Assembly: GCF_016924655.1 (NCBI RefSeq)
Contig: NZ_JAFFJU010000001.1
Coordinates: 682,001 to 746,000, forward strand
Direction: 5' to 3'
From: Sphingomonas arenae
Lineage (GTDB): Bacteria; Pseudomonadota; Alphaproteobacteria; Sphingomonadales; Sphingomonadaceae
DNA: 64,000 nt
This document shows, in pieces, positions 1 to 9,655 of the stretch. The position numbers and the translations under genes are program-made. Each line of letters starts with the position of its first letter. Position 1 is the stretch's first letter. The notes beneath the pieces are model-generated. The model was not told where the DNA came from. It made no database searches and was given only the letters and a program-made list of their open reading frames with translations.

Positions 1-433
1 TCAGCAGCCAACCGTCAGCATCTTCCTCCGCGCGCATGGCGATGTTGGCCGCGTCGGAGCCCGTGTCCGGTTCCGTCAATGCGAAGGCCGCTATCGCGTC
101 ACCTGCTGCCACCTTGGGCAGCCACAAGGCCCTCTGCTCGGGTGAACCTGCAATCGCGATCGCGCCCGACCCGAGACCCTGCATCGCAAAGGCGAAATCC
201 GCGAGGCCTGAGTGCCATGCAAGCGTCGCACGGGCGACTGCCAGACTCCGCACGTCGGGTTCGACGCAAGGCTGCAGATGTCCTGCCGCGCCTAGTGAGC
301 GGACCAGACCCCGACAGGCGCTGTCGACGTCCTCACGATGAGCGAAGTCCTGCTGCCCGCACCAGCCTCCCAGCCGCTCCGCCAGCGCACGATGGCGAGG
401 TTCGAAGAACGGCCAGGACAGCCAGTCAGTCAC
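1..433 (-). CDS. acyl-CoA dehydrogenase family protein, N-terminal part (runs off left edge)
   Basis: Only the first 144 codons are in the window; the C-terminal part lies beyond position 1. Translating the minus strand from a GTG at 433 gives an acyl-CoA dehydrogenase N-terminal and middle domain, including the hallmark [12 protein letters not shown] at residues 117-128, which contacts FAD and substrate. The enzyme would dehydrogenate an acyl-CoA between C2 and C3. The GTG overlaps the 3' end of the upstream enoyl-CoA hydratase (GTGACTGA), so the genes are translationally coupled in one operon with the SDR before them. The substrate cannot be told from the sequence. The start codon is inferred from the overlap and the onset of family similarity. 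Confidence 0.85.
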   Translation of the reverse strand, partial: MTDWLSWPFFEPRHRALAERLGGWCGQQDFAHREDVDSACRGLVRSLGAAGHLQPCVEPDVRSLAVARATLAWHSGLADFAFAMQGLGSGAIAIAGSPEQRALWLPKVAAGDAIAAFALTEPDTGSDAANIAMRAEEDADGWLL

Positions 434-1235
434 CTTGGAACTCCGGGGGGCGTTTGGCGGAGAAAGCCTCGTACGCCCGGCGGAAGTCGTTGGTTTCCAT
501 GCACTCGGCCTGGACCTCCGCCTCCGCATCGATGGCTTCGTCGATCGACAGGTGCCACTCCGCATCGAGCTGCCGCTTGGTGATCTCGTGCGCCAGGCTC
601 GGGCCGGCAGCGAGGCTGCGAGCGAGCGTCTGCGCGTGCGCCAGCGGATCGTCAGTGACACGGTTCCAGAATCCCCAGCGCTCCCCTTCCTCCGCGCTCA
701 TCGACCGCCCGGTGAACAGCAACTCCGCCGCTCGGCCGTGACCAATGATCCGGGGCAGGATCGCACAAGCGCCCATGTCGGCGCCGGACAGGCCGACGCG
801 AGTGAACAGGAAAGCGGCCTTTGCGTTCGGTGCGGCGATTCGCAGGTCGCTGGCCATGGCCAGAATTGCACCGGCTCCGGCACACACACCTTCGACGGCG
901 GCCACGACAGGCTGCGGACAGGCTCGGACCGCCTTGACCACGTCGCCGGTCATACGGGTGAACTCGAGCAGGCCGCTTCGGTCCATATGGGTCAGGGGGC
1001 CGATGATCTCATGGACGTCACCGCCTGAGCAAAAGTTGCCTCCCGCGCCCGTGAGGACCAGCGCCTTCACCGTCCTGGTAAACTCCAGCTGGCGGAAGAG
1101 GTCGCGCAGCTCGGCGTAGCTATCGAATGTCAGAGGGTTCTTCCGCTCTGGCCGGTTCAAAGTGATGGTGCCGACCTCGTCCGCGAACGACCAGAGGAAG
1201 TGCGACGGCTCCAGCGAACGCGGATCGAGGGTCAT
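426..1235 (-). CDS. enoyl-CoA hydratase/isomerase (crotonase) family protein
   Basis: A 269-residue crotonase-fold protein. The oxyanion-hole segments are visible: NFCSGGDV at 67-74 and GVCAGAG at 116-122. The two glutamates typical of true enoyl-CoA hydratases are not in their usual context: the second segment reads [15 protein letters not shown], with Gly and Asp at the expected places. The reaction may therefore be hydration, isomerisation or C-C cleavage of a CoA ester. It starts with ATG overlapping the SDR stop (ATGA) and overlaps the acyl-CoA dehydrogenase start, giving a tight three-gene operon. A role in an aromatic CoA-thioester pathway such as 2-aminobenzoyl-CoA degradation is an inference from gene order and remembered relatives only. 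Confidence 0.85.
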   Translation of the reverse strand: MTLDPRSLEPSHFLWSFADEVGTITLNRPERKNPLTFDSYAELRDLFRQLEFTRTVKALVLTGAGGNFCSGGDVHEIIGPLTHMDRSGLLEFTRMTGDVVKAVRACPQPVVAAVEGVCAGAGAILAMASDLRIAAPNAKAAFLFTRVGLSGADMGACAILPRIIGHGRAAELLFTGRSMSAEEGERWGFWNRVTDDPLAHAQTLARSLAAGPSLAHEITKRQLDAEWHLSIDEAIDAEAEVQAECMETNDFRRAYEAFSAKRPPEFQGD

Positions 1236-1993
1236 GCGGTGGTCCCCCCATCTACTGTTACGCAGGCTCCCGTGACGGATCGTGCGTCAGGGTGGCACAG
1301 ATAGAGGATGGCGTGCGCCACTTGCTCGGCCGTGACCAGCCGGCCATTCGCGTTCAGCGCGGCGAGACTCGCCCGGGCCTCGTCCTGGCTCCGGCGCGTC
1401 ACCCGCGCGATCCGGGCGGCGCTTTCGTCCACCATTGGCGTGTCCACGAAGGCGGGGCAAACCGCGTTGACAGTGAGGTTCGTCTTCGCAAACTCCAGCG
1501 CGAGGCTCTTTGTCAGGCCGACCGCCCCGTGCTTGGATGCGACATAAGGTGCTGCGTATGCTGCTCCCCGGAGGCCCGCCACGGACGCCACGATCACCAG
1601 CCGCTTGTCCTCGCCTTGGAGCAGGTCCGGGAGCGCCAGCTGTGCCCCGTCGAACAGCCCCGTCAGGTTCGTCGCGATGATCCGATCCCAGGTCTCACGC
1701 GGCGTACGCTGAAAGGGGGCGCTGTCGCCAACCCCTGCATTGAGGATGACGAGATCAAGCGGGCCGTTCACCTCCCGCGCCTCGGCGAAAGCTTCTTCCT
1801 GCGAAGCCCGATCTGAAACGTCGCACGGTATCGCGGTCCCTTTCACCTCCGCAGCCACGGCTTCCAATGGCTCGCGTCGGCGGCCGAGAAGCGAAAGGCG
1901 AGCGCCCTCTGCTGCCAAGGCGCGTGCCGCGGCGGCGCCAATGCCGGTGCCCCCACCGGTGATGAGTGCGTGTCTCCCGTCGGCCCAGCCCAT
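1232..1993 (-). CDS. SDR family NAD(P)-dependent oxidoreductase
   Basis: A classical short-chain dehydrogenase of 253 residues. The Rossmann motif GGGTGIG is at 13-19, NAG at 85-87, and the catalytic residues are Ser137, Tyr150 and Lys154 (YVASK). The ATG at 1993 is chosen because the family begins just before the glycine motif; the frame stays open upstream to 2014 but that adds an atypical tail. It is the first gene of the operon with the enoyl-CoA hydratase and acyl-CoA dehydrogenase, so a 3-hydroxyacyl-CoA-type dehydrogenase role is likely, but the substrate is unknown. Confidence 0.85.
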   Translation of the reverse strand: MGWADGRHALITGGGTGIGAAAARALAAEGARLSLLGRRREPLEAVAAEVKGTAIPCDVSDRASQEEAFAEAREVNGPLDLVILNAGVGDSAPFQRTPRETWDRIIATNLTGLFDGAQLALPDLLQGEDKRLVIVASVAGLRGAAYAAPYVASKHGAVGLTKSLALEFAKTNLTVNAVCPAFVDTPMVDESAARIARVTRRSQDEARASLAALNANGRLVTAEQVAHAILYLCHPDARSVTGACVTVDGGTTA

Positions 1994-2037
1994 CGATGCT
2001 CCCCTTTTCGGCACGGGAGCCTAGGCATCGGGCGCAG

Positions 2038-2077
2038 ACAAGAAAAGGGGCGGCCTGCACATGGCAAGCCGCCCCTT
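2038..2077 (-). terminator. rho-independent terminator after the S8 protease gene
   Basis: A perfect 10-bp inverted repeat (AAGGGGCGGC at 2045-2054 with GCCGCCCCTT at 2068-2077) has a 13-nt loop. Read on the minus strand, the stem runs into TTTTCTTGT. It lies just downstream of the protease stop at 2094 and upstream of the SDR start, so it should insulate the catabolic operon from the protease transcript. Confidence 0.75.
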
Positions 2078-2093
2078 CCGTAACGTCTGACCC

Positions 2094-3218
2094 TTACTTG
2101 ACGCCGATTACGTCCGGCTTGCCGTCCGGATCGCCCGCGACGTTGCCGCCTGCGCGAATGGCTCCAGTCAAGAGCAATCCGGCAAGGTGCGGAGTGGCCA
2201 TGGAGGTCCCGCTGATGGTGTTGTATCCGCCGCTCAGCCAGGTCGACTTGATCGATACGCCGGGTTCGGAGAAGTCCACCGGCGGGTTCCCGTAGTTGGA
2301 AAAGCTCGCCCACTTGTCGCCAACGGAGAAGGCCGAGACCGTGTAGATGTTCTGGCCATTCGCGCGGGCCGGGGAGTGGTTGTTGGCATTATCGCTCTCG
2401 TTGCCTGCTGCCAGGGCGAAACGAACGCCGCCAGCAGAAGCGTTCACGACCGCTGTGTCGAGCGCGGTGCTGACGCCACCGCCAAGGCTCATGTTGGCGA
2501 CGTCACCGGCGCGCCCGTTCTGGGCGACATAGTCGACGCCCGCAATCACGCCGGAGTTGGATCCGCTACCACGACGGTCGAGCACTCGGACCGCAACCAC
2601 CTTGGCTCCTGGCGCGACGCCGATCACCCCAATGGTGTTGTTGATGGCCGCAATGGTTCCCGCGACGTGCGTGCCGTGGCCGTTCTGGTCGACCGGAGAG
2701 ATGTCCCGAATGAAGCTCTTGCTGCGCGCAGTGTCGACGTTGAGATCCGGATGCGTGAAGTCGATCCCGGTGTCGATGACCCACGCCGTGGCGAAGGTGC
2801 CTGAAGCACCGCCGTTCACTCGGGCAATGCCCCATGGGGTCTCCTGCGCGGGCTGGACCGCGGACGCCTGTACGCCGCCTCCTTGAGCCTGCACCGGAAC
2901 CACGGTGACCACCTGATCCTGCTCGCAATACTCGATGTTGCGGTTGGCGGCCTTGATCCGCTCGACCGCCTGCGGAGCCATGTTTGCCGCAAAGCCACGG
3001 ATGGCGACGCTGTACACGTGGTTTACTCGAGCCCCCACCGAGGCCGCCGCGCGGTTGGCTTCGGCCTGTGCAGCACCTCGCGATACGGCATTCTTGTTGA
3101 ACACGCAGATGTAGCTGCCGTCGATCTTGTCACCCGCACGCTGCGCTTGCGCAGGGGTAGCCAAGGCCGCGATGGGCAGGACAATCGCGGTCGCCAGAAG
3201 TGCTTTCTTCATCCCCAT
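2094..3218 (-). CDS. secreted S8 family (subtilisin-like) serine peptidase
   Basis: A 374-residue precursor with a Sec signal peptide ending near ATPAQAQ (residues 21-26). An I9-like propeptide covers about 33-110, followed by the peptidase domain with the triad Asp149 (VIDTG), His181 (NGHGTH) and Ser339 (SGTSM) and the oxyanion Asn273. All catalytic residues are present, so an active periplasmic or extracellular protease is expected. Two nearby starts exist (Met1 and Met3). A strong terminator follows it and it appears monocistronic. Export through the T2SS encoded later in the window is possible but only inferred. Confidence 0.93.
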   Translation of the reverse strand: MGMKKALLATAIVLPIAALATPAQAQRAGDKIDGSYICVFNKNAVSRGAAQAEANRAAASVGARVNHVYSVAIRGFAANMAPQAVERIKAANRNIEYCEQDQVVTVVPVQAQGGGVQASAVQPAQETPWGIARVNGGASGTFATAWVIDTGIDFTHPDLNVDTARSKSFIRDISPVDQNGHGTHVAGTIAAINNTIGVIGVAPGAKVVAVRVLDRRGSGSNSGVIAGVDYVAQNGRAGDVANMSLGGGVSTALDTAVVNASAGGVRFALAAGNESDNANNHSPARANGQNIYTVSAFSVGDKWASFSNYGNPPVDFSEPGVSIKSTWLSGGYNTISGTSMATPHLAGLLLTGAIRAGGNVAGDPDGKPDVIGVK

Positions 3219-3421
3219 GTTTTCCTCTCGAACAACTCGTTTGACGCAACCAGGGGCACTGGAAGCAGAGTTGAAGCTAACGCGATTCGCGGCACTGTCG
3301 AGGAAAAAATGCTTTTAACTCAGGCGCTTAGAATAGACATACTTGAGCTTCGCCAGGCCGGCGGATCGCAGGGGATTCGCTTGGGAGGGATCGGAACTGG
3401 CGGTCGCAGGAAGCTATTCGG

Positions 3422-5023
3422 CTAGCGCGGCACTCCCGGTACGGAAGCCTGCTCCGGTGCGGCCCCAGTGGCGGCGTCCGGGCTCTCGAACCGCCGGTGA
3501 CGGACGATATGCGGCGTGATCACGATGTAGAGTTCGGTCTTGGCTCGGGTGGACCGCTCGTTCCGGAACAAGGTCCCGACCAGCGGAATGTCTCCCAGGA
3601 TCGGCAGCCGTCCCTTGGTTGTAAGGTTATTCTCCTGGGTCAGGCCCCCGATTACGAACGTCTCTCCGTCGCGTACCGATGCGGAGGTCTCCGCCTCGCG
3701 CTGGCTGATCGTGGGATAGCCCTGGCTGTAGCCCGTCACGGACGAGACGACGCCGTAGATCTGCGACGTAACGAAGCCATCGGAGCTCACGCGCGGCGCA
3801 ATCTGCAGGGTCACTCCCACATTGACGTATTGCACCTGCTGACTGACGCCGTTCACGCCCGACAGGGTGATGGAGGTCAGGATCGGCAGCGCATCACCCG
3901 TGATGATCTTGGCAGTTGAACCGCTCTGTGCCGCAATCCGCGGACGCGAAACGATCCGGCCCTCCCCTTTCTGGACCTGCGCGTAGATCGCGGCCTGAAG
4001 CCCGCCCGACTTGAGGATGGTCGTCGGATCGAGGCCGAAGGGAAGGTTGGCACCGGTCGTGACCGTGCCCGTGGCGATCTGGCCCGATGAGTTTGCAAGG
4101 TCGATGCCGAGGTTTCGCGCGCCAGTTTCGGTCAACTCGACAAACTGCGTTTCCAGGATAACGGAATCCACAGGGATGTCGATCAATGCGATCTGCTGCT
4201 TGATGCGCTCGATCCGCTCGAGCGTGCCAGTGATCCAAATGGCGTTCAGGCGTCGGTCAATGGCGAGGCCCCGGCCGGCGAACGATTGACCGAGCGGCAC
4301 ACTGTTACCCTGCGCCTGGTTCTGAGCGCTGACATAGCTCGGCTGCGTGCTGGACGAGGCGATCGAGCCAAAGCCGGGCTCGCGGCGGATGAACACGTTG
4401 TTTGGCTGCACCGTCTCGCCTTCGAGCAGCAGGCCGATGACCTCGCTGACGTCGGCATACTTGAGCGGCACGAGTTCGTAGGAGTCTCCGGCCACACCTT
4501 CGGCGAAGGCTGGATTGTAGGCGGGCAGCTCGGATGCGGGAACGACCTGATCCGGGGTGGTGCCGATCGGCCGGATGCCGGTGGCCTCGCCCTCGCTCAG
4601 CCGGGTCACGACCACCTGGAGCCGATTATCGCCGGCCGGCTCCGCGGTGACCTGGGCTGGCGCCACGGTATCGAAGCGCCAGGCGAGCCCGCTTTCGGAT
4701 GCCTCCAGGCTGCTCGACCGAACGATACTACGATGGCTACTGCGCTGGGGGACCTGCGGCGCGCGCACGGTTGATCGCAGCAGCAGCTCAGGGCGCGTCG
4801 GGTTGGCGTTCACAGGTGCAAATTGCGGAACAGCGGGTGAAAACCGGATCAGGAATGCCGCGCGGTCCTCATCTTGAGTGACCACCTTGACCTCTTCCAC
4901 GACCGACGGAACCTGAGCATCGGCCAGCGTGGACAGCGGCAGAATGACCAGCGCGGGAACCGCAAGAAGGAACAGGCGCGCGGAGGCGCGAACGCAACGG
5001 AACAGTGTTTCGAACCCCCACAC
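3422..5023 (-). CDS. orphan secretin (PilQ/GspD superfamily)
   Basis: About 533 residues from a GTG at 5023: a signal peptide ending near TLADAQ, an AMIN-like beta domain, one N1-type secretin subdomain ([16 protein letters not shown]) and the C-terminal secretin domain ([48 protein letters not shown]). Secretins form gated outer-membrane rings. No pilus, T2SS or T3SS partner gene is beside it, and it differs in sequence and architecture from the gspD later in the window. The frame remains open to 5272 but that would run into the divergent frmA gene, so the GTG just before the signal peptide is preferred. Start uncertain. Confidence 0.85.
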   Translation of the reverse strand: MWGFETLFRCVRASARLFLLAVPALVILPLSTLADAQVPSVVEEVKVVTQDEDRAAFLIRFSPAVPQFAPVNANPTRPELLLRSTVRAPQVPQRSSHRSIVRSSSLEASESGLAWRFDTVAPAQVTAEPAGDNRLQVVVTRLSEGEATGIRPIGTTPDQVVPASELPAYNPAFAEGVAGDSYELVPLKYADVSEVIGLLLEGETVQPNNVFIRREPGFGSIASSSTQPSYVSAQNQAQGNSVPLGQSFAGRGLAIDRRLNAIWITGTLERIERIKQQIALIDIPVDSVILETQFVELTETGARNLGIDLANSSGQIATGTVTTGANLPFGLDPTTILKSGGLQAAIYAQVQKGEGRIVSRPRIAAQSGSTAKIITGDALPILTSITLSGVNGVSQQVQYVNVGVTLQIAPRVSSDGFVTSQIYGVVSSVTGYSQGYPTISQREAETSASVRDGETFVIGGLTQENNLTTKGRLPILGDIPLVGTLFRNERSTRAKTELYIVITPHIVRHRRFESPDAATGAAPEQASVPGVPR

Positions 5024-5196
5024 GGCCCGGGGGGCCACTGGAAACAGAGCCCAGCTTAGGACCAAGGTGCGCGAATGCAATTGCGTTTCGTCGGCCTCAC
5101 GGCTCGATTTGTCGCGTGAACACAGGGAGTTGTCAGGACCCTTGGCCCCGGCGCTCCGGCGTGGCATCGGGGACCAACAAGGAGGACGACACGCCC

Positions 5197-6309
5197 ATGA
5201 AGACCCGCGCAGCCGTCGCATTCGAAGCCAAGAAGCCGCTCGAAATCGTCGAACTGGATCTCGAAGGACCAAAGGCGGGCGAGGTGCTCCTTGAGATCAT
5301 GGCGACGGGCATCTGCCATACCGATGCCTACACGCTGGACGGGTTCGACAGCGAAGGCATCTTTCCTTCGGTGCTAGGCCACGAAGGTGCAGGCATCATC
5401 CGTGAGGTCGGGGCGGGCGTCACGTCCGTGAAGCCCGGCGACCACGTGATCCCGCTCTACACGCCCGAATGCCGTCAGTGTAAGTCGTGCCTGAGCGGCA
5501 AGACGAACCTGTGCACGGCTATTCGCGCCACGCAGGGCAAGGGATTGATGCCGGACGGCACCACCCGCTTCAGTCACAGGGGGCAGCCGATCTTCCACTA
5601 CATGGGCTGTTCTACCTTCTCGAACTTCACGGTCCTGCCGGAGATTGCGGTCGCCAAGATCCGCGAGGACGCACCATTCAAGACCAGCTGCTACATCGGC
5701 TGCGGCGTCACCACCGGCGTCGGCGCGGTGGTCAACACGGCGAAGGTTCAGGTCGGCGACACTGTCGTCGTATTCGGGCTGGGCGGCATCGGCCTTAACG
5801 TGATCCAGGGTGCGCGGCTCGCCGGAGCGACCAAGATCGTCGGGATCGACATCAACCCTGATCGTGAGGAATGGGGCCGCAGGTTCGGCATGACGGACTT
5901 CCTCAACACCAAGGGCATGAGCCGCGAAGACATCGTCGCGAAGGTTGTCGAACTCACCGATGGTGGGGCCGACTACAGCTTCGATGCAACGGGCAACACG
6001 GAAGTGATGCGCACCGCGCTCGAATGCTGCCACCGCGGCTGGGGAACCTCGATCATCATCGGCGTCGCGGAGGCAGGCAAGGAGATCGCAACCCGGCCGT
6101 TCCAGCTCGTGACCGGGCGCAATTGGCGGGGGACGGCGTTCGGTGGAGCCAAGGGTCGCACGGACGTTCCGAAGATTGTCGATTGGTACATGGATGGAAA
6201 AATCGCGATCGACCCCATGATCACCCACGTCCTGAGCCTTGAGGAGATCAACCGGGGCTTTGACCTGATGCACGCTGGCGAAAGCATCCGGAGCGTGGTG
6301 ATCTATTGA
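5197..6309 (+). CDS. frmA: S-(hydroxymethyl)glutathione dehydrogenase / class III alcohol dehydrogenase
   Basis: A 370-residue zinc-dependent medium-chain dehydrogenase of class III. Visible features are catalytic-zinc ligands Cys40 and His62 (GHEGAG), the structural-zinc cysteines at 92, 95, 98 and 106, and the NAD-binding GLGGIG. It oxidises the spontaneous formaldehyde-glutathione adduct to S-formylglutathione in the cytoplasm. The ATG at 5197 follows a strong AAGGAGGA site; the frame extends upstream but without family similarity. The matching S-formylglutathione hydrolase is at 7583 on the same strand, with two short genes between. It diverges from the orphan secretin across about 170 bp. 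Confidence 0.95.
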   Translation: MKTRAAVAFEAKKPLEIVELDLEGPKAGEVLLEIMATGICHTDAYTLDGFDSEGIFPSVLGHEGAGIIREVGAGVTSVKPGDHVIPLYTPECRQCKSCLSGKTNLCTAIRATQGKGLMPDGTTRFSHRGQPIFHYMGCSTFSNFTVLPEIAVAKIREDAPFKTSCYIGCGVTTGVGAVVNTAKVQVGDTVVVFGLGGIGLNVIQGARLAGATKIVGIDINPDREEWGRRFGMTDFLNTKGMSREDIVAKVVELTDGGADYSFDATGNTEVMRTALECCHRGWGTSIIIGVAEAGKEIATRPFQLVTGRNWRGTAFGGAKGRTDVPKIVDWYMDGKIAIDPMITHVLSLEEINRGFDLMHAGESIRSVVIY

Positions 6310-6426
6310 CGGGATTGGCACCGGTATCACCTCGGGTTTAGGCTGGCACCGTAACGATCGGCTTGGCGCGGAAGTGGCTGCGTGTTGGATCTAGGCGCCG
6401 CCGGTACTTAACCGAGGAGATCAGCC

Positions 6427-7047
6427 ATGAAGAAGTCTCTGATCATCGTCGCGGGAGTGCTCGGTGCCTCTGGGCACGCCGGGGCCCAAGAGGCGGCGCG
6501 CGTCGTGATCCCGGGGCAGGGCCAGGGGACCATCACCTTCTTTGACGCCCGAGACTACCGCGGCTCGGCGGCGACTTTTCGCAGCAACGAAAACAGCGTC
6601 CGCCTCCCGTTCACGAACGCGGGCTCTATCCGGGTTGAGGGACGTTGGCGGGTCTGTTCAGGCGTGAACTTCAGCGGTCGCTGCATCATGGTTGATCGCG
6701 ACTATCGTGACGCGCGCCCACTCGGCCTCCCCACGGTCCGCTCCGTTCAGCCGTTGGGCGGCGGCTGGTACCCACCGGGAGGTGGCTATCCGGGCGGGAA
6801 CTGGGGCAACTGGTCCGGCCCGGTCGGCGGCCCGCAGCTGAGGGGGGAGAACACCATCTTCTTCGCAAGTCCGTCCATCCGCGGACAGCGAGTAAGCGCA
6901 TGTCAGGGTGCAAACTGGGGCGGATGCGAACAGCAAACGGCGAACCGGCTGTGCAACTACACGGGATACAACCGGGCCATTGCTTTCGATCGAGTGCGCC
7001 TCGGCCGTGAGTGGTACCTCTCGGACGTGCTCTGTACTCGGCGCTAA
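6427..7047 (+). CDS. secreted beta/gamma-crystallin-like protein
   Basis: A 206-residue exported protein with an N-terminal signal peptide (to about residue 20, GHAGAQ). Two beta/gamma-crystallin-like repeats are visible: the first has ITFFDARDYRGS (about 36-47) and CSGVNFSGRCIMVDRDY; the second has TIFFASPSIRGQR and CSGAN-like Cys patterns. They are joined by a Gly/Pro/Trp-rich linker at about 110-130. The Cys pairs suggest disulfides in the periplasm. An SD (GAGGAGA) lies 7 nt before the ATG. Such domains often bind calcium, but ligands cannot be assigned with confidence here. Its place between the two formaldehyde genes may be coincidental. Confidence 0.75.
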   Translation: MKKSLIIVAGVLGASGHAGAQEAARVVIPGQGQGTITFFDARDYRGSAATFRSNENSVRLPFTNAGSIRVEGRWRVCSGVNFSGRCIMVDRDYRDARPLGLPTVRSVQPLGGGWYPPGGGYPGGNWGNWSGPVGGPQLRGENTIFFASPSIRGQRVSACQGANWGGCEQQTANRLCNYTGYNRAIAFDRVRLGREWYLSDVLCTRR

Positions 7048-7118
7048 CGGCGACCCAGCCTGCTTGAGCTTTGCGGAAACGGCGCTACTCGCTCGTCGCT
7101 CAGACAACAGGAGGGTGA

Positions 7119-7502
7119 ATGTTCAGCCACATGATGGTGGGGTCGAACGATCTTGATCGTTCAAAGCGCTTCTACGACGCCCTCTTCACCGCAATGGGCG
7201 GCAAGCCCGGACGAATGGATGAGAAGGGTCGGATCGTCTACCTCAACAATGGTGGAATTTTCATCGTGACCAAGCCTATCGACGGGCAGCCGGCGACGCA
7301 CGGGAATGGATGCACAATAGGCTTCGCAGTCGATGGCCCTGAGCAGGCGAAGGCCTGGCACCAGGCCGGCCTGGAAGCGGGTGGAACCGCCATCGAAGAT
7401 CCGCCGGGTGTGCGACAGGGCGGCTTCGGCAAGCTCTACCTTGCCTACCTGCGAGACCCGGACGGAAACAAGCTGTGCGCGCTGCACAGGGTACCGGCCT
7501 AG
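7119..7502 (+). CDS. VOC (glyoxalase/bleomycin-resistance fold) family protein
   Basis: A 127-residue single-domain VOC protein: it begins MFSHMMVGSNDLDRSKRFYD and ends with a DPDGNKLCALHR-type strand, the two paired beta-alpha-beta modules of the fold. His4 and the C-terminal region provide candidate metal ligands. SD AGGAGGG sits directly before the ATG. It lies 80 bp upstream of the S-formylglutathione hydrolase, with a palindromic repeat between, so a role in aldehyde detoxification is plausible but unproven. Confidence 0.8.
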   Translation: MFSHMMVGSNDLDRSKRFYDALFTAMGGKPGRMDEKGRIVYLNNGGIFIVTKPIDGQPATHGNGCTIGFAVDGPEQAKAWHQAGLEAGGTAIEDPPGVRQGGFGKLYLAYLRDPDGNKLCALHRVPA

Positions 7503-7511
7503 CTTCCCTCA

Positions 7512-7571
7512 GCCGCTCGCCCTGGGCCTGTCAAAGGGTCCGTGACGTTCCACAAGCTCCGCGTGAGCGCT
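7512..7571. repeat. REP-like imperfect inverted repeat
   Basis: Two arms of about 25 bp (7512-7536 and 7547-7571) are imperfect inverted copies; roughly two thirds of positions match. The arms carry the core GCTC-CC-TG-GCCTGTC and its complement. The same core is seen in the better preserved palindrome at 34679-34736, so this is a dispersed element and not a local hairpin. It fills the gap between the VOC gene and the S-formylglutathione hydrolase. Confidence 0.55.
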
Positions 7572-7582
7572 AAGAAGGGGCC

Positions 7583-8422
7583 ATGGAAACCTTGAGCGAA
7601 GCCAGGTCGCATGGCGGCCGTCAGCTTGTCGTCAGGCACCCGTCGACGGCGACGGGAACGGACATGACCTTCTCCATCTTCCTGCCCCCACAAGCGGAAG
7701 GCGGGGGCAGGCTGCCTGTGGTCTGGTACCTGTCGGGCCTGACCTGCACCCATGCCAACGTGACTGAAAAAGGCGAGTATCGCGCGGTTTGCGCGGAGCT
7801 GGGCCTGGTGTTCGTCGCGCCCGATACGAGTCCCCGTGGTGAGGAGGTGCCGGACGACCCGGAGGGTGCGTGGGACTTCGGGCTCGGGGCAGGCTTCTAC
7901 GTCGATGCCAGTCAGGAGCCATGGGCACGGCACTACCGGATGTGGAGCTACATTACCGAGGAACTGCCCGCGTTAGTGGCCGCGGAGTTCCCGGTCGACC
8001 TGTCCCGGCAAGGTCTGACCGGTCATTCGATGGGCGGGCATGGTGCACTGACGATGGGCTTGCGCCATCCGGATCGCTTCCGCAGCGTTTCGGCCTTCGC
8101 TCCCATTGTTGCGCCCAGTCAGGTGCCCTGGGGTCAGAAAGCGCTAGGTCGCTACCTTGGCAATGACCGTCTGCACTGGCGGGTGCACGACGCAGTCGCC
8201 TTGATCGAGGATGGTGCTCGCGTACCCGAGTTGTTGGTTGACGTCGGAGACTCCGACCCGTTCCTGGATCGCGAACTGCGACCCGAACTCCTGGAACGCG
8301 CCTGCGCGGATGCGCAGATCGCACTGACTCTGCGCCGGCAGCCCGGATATGACCACAGCTACTACTTCATATCCACCTTCATCAGTGCCCACCTCCACTG
8401 GCACGCTGAGCGGCTCCGCTAG
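7583..8422 (+). CDS. frmB: S-formylglutathione hydrolase
   Basis: A 279-residue esterase-D-type alpha/beta hydrolase. The nucleophile is Ser149 in GHSMGGHGAL, a WYLSGLTC segment lies near residue 48-55, and the catalytic His is in GYDHSYYF near the C-terminus. It hydrolyses S-formylglutathione to formate and glutathione, completing the pathway begun by frmA at 5197. SD AAGGGG precedes the ATG. Full family length, no defects seen. Confidence 0.93.
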   Translation: METLSEARSHGGRQLVVRHPSTATGTDMTFSIFLPPQAEGGGRLPVVWYLSGLTCTHANVTEKGEYRAVCAELGLVFVAPDTSPRGEEVPDDPEGAWDFGLGAGFYVDASQEPWARHYRMWSYITEELPALVAAEFPVDLSRQGLTGHSMGGHGALTMGLRHPDRFRSVSAFAPIVAPSQVPWGQKALGRYLGNDRLHWRVHDAVALIEDGARVPELLVDVGDSDPFLDRELRPELLERACADAQIALTLRRQPGYDHSYYFISTFISAHLHWHAERLR

Positions 8423-8425
8423 CAC

Positions 8426-9127
8426 TCAGGGGCACCAGTGGATGTCGATCGGCTGCTCCGCTTCCGCGAGTACGCGACCGATCGGCAGCTTGCTGCTGTG
8501 CCCGTCCGCAATAGCCTGCTCGAGTAGTTGCCGCTTGCGATCGCCGGTTACCGTGATCAGCAGTGTTCGCGCGGATAGGATCGACGCCCGCGTGAGGGTC
8601 ACGCGCGCGACCGGCGCATTCTCCGGAAGCGGGTCCGGCATGACCCCAACTGCCCGCCGCGCCTTCGGCGCATCCAGAGCGGTCTGCAGATCGGGACCGG
8701 GAAAAATGGACGCAGTGTGACCATCCTCTCCCATCCCCAGCCATACAAGGTCCGGCGGCCAGGGCAGGTCCTGCAGCACCGCATCCGCGGAGTTGCCGGC
8801 GAGGCGGTAGTCGGCATTCTCGGTTGTGATTGGCAGGACCCGTGCTCCGCCGGGAAGGAACGTCTTGGCGAGCGCACGCACGTTGCTGAGTTCGCTCTGG
8901 AGCGGAACCAACCGTTCGTCCGTCGGAATGATGGTGACGCGCTTCCAGCCGAGCTTCGCCTTCGCCAGTTCGGACAGGATTGGACCTGGCGTGCTACCGC
9001 CCGGCAGCGCGAGGAGAGCGGCATTCCGCGCTTCAAGTGCACTCTCCACAATGAAGGCGACATCCCCCGCGACCGCCGAAGCTAGCTCCGACATGTCGTC
9101 ATATTCCCACCATTCCGCTTCGATCAT
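8426..9127 (-). CDS. pgl: 6-phosphogluconolactonase
   Basis: A 233-residue protein of the 6PGL/glucosamine-6-phosphate isomerase fold: LALPGGSTP near residue 42-50, TIIPTDERLVP, and a GMGEDGHTASIFPG motif. It hydrolyses 6-phosphogluconolactone in the oxidative pentose phosphate/Entner-Doudoroff route. The ATG at 9127 has a strong GGAGGAG site 7 nt upstream, so the longer open frame to 9199 is not used. It is convergent with frmB, 3 bp apart. No zwf or edd gene is adjacent. Confidence 0.92.
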   Translation of the reverse strand: MIEAEWWEYDDMSELASAVAGDVAFIVESALEARNAALLALPGGSTPGPILSELAKAKLGWKRVTIIPTDERLVPLQSELSNVRALAKTFLPGGARVLPITTENADYRLAGNSADAVLQDLPWPPDLVWLGMGEDGHTASIFPGPDLQTALDAPKARRAVGVMPDPLPENAPVARVTLTRASILSARTLLITVTGDRKRQLLEQAIADGHSSKLPIGRVLAEAEQPIDIHWCP

Positions 9128-9655
9128 GACGCTTGCGCTCCTCCGGTGCCGAGCCCTTCCTCCATTCCGGAGATTGTTGAAGTTCGGCGTATGTTCCACA
9201 TTTGTCTATGGTGAGTTCCTGAAGGGAGTCACCAAGTGCCGGCATACTCGCCACAACTGGCAAGGTTCAGCGCAGGGTCCAACTTGCGCTGGATATGGGA
9301 TGGTTGGGCCTGCCAAGCGGCTCGGCTCCTATTCCAGAGATCCCTGGAACACCATGCTGAAGTGACTCACTACTCGCGGGCATTGTGGTCGTAGGCGTTG
9401 CTCTGGCGATGAGCTCTCGATCCGGGTGGAAAAAGCGGGACAGGCTGCCGCTGCTGGGAGCGCTTGTGTCAGGCGCGGTTCTGTTGGCTTTGCTCGTTTC
9501 GCCGACCACGGCGGGCTTTGGGTGGACCGCTTCACGAGGGAGGTGATCGCCGGCCGCGAACCAATCGAACCGCTGCTGGATGTGAACAGATCGGTCCGGG
9601 ACGGACTTGCAGGCGCGAACGCCTGACCAGGCTTCTTGCAGGTTAACCGAGATCG
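9128..9655. other. intergenic stretch without a supported gene
   Basis: The 528 bp between the pgl start and the tRNA hold no ORF with family similarity. The best candidate is a 45-codon plus-strand frame, ATG 9409 to stop 9544, encoding one hydrophobic segment after a basic start (MSSRSGWKKRD). It lacks a convincing SD and is not claimed as a gene. A pgl promoter on the minus strand is expected here but no box could be recognised. Confidence 0.5.

Noticed and set aside
9409-9546. 45-codon frame with one hydrophobic segment
   Set aside because: No convincing SD and no family; kept only as a note in the intergenic entry.
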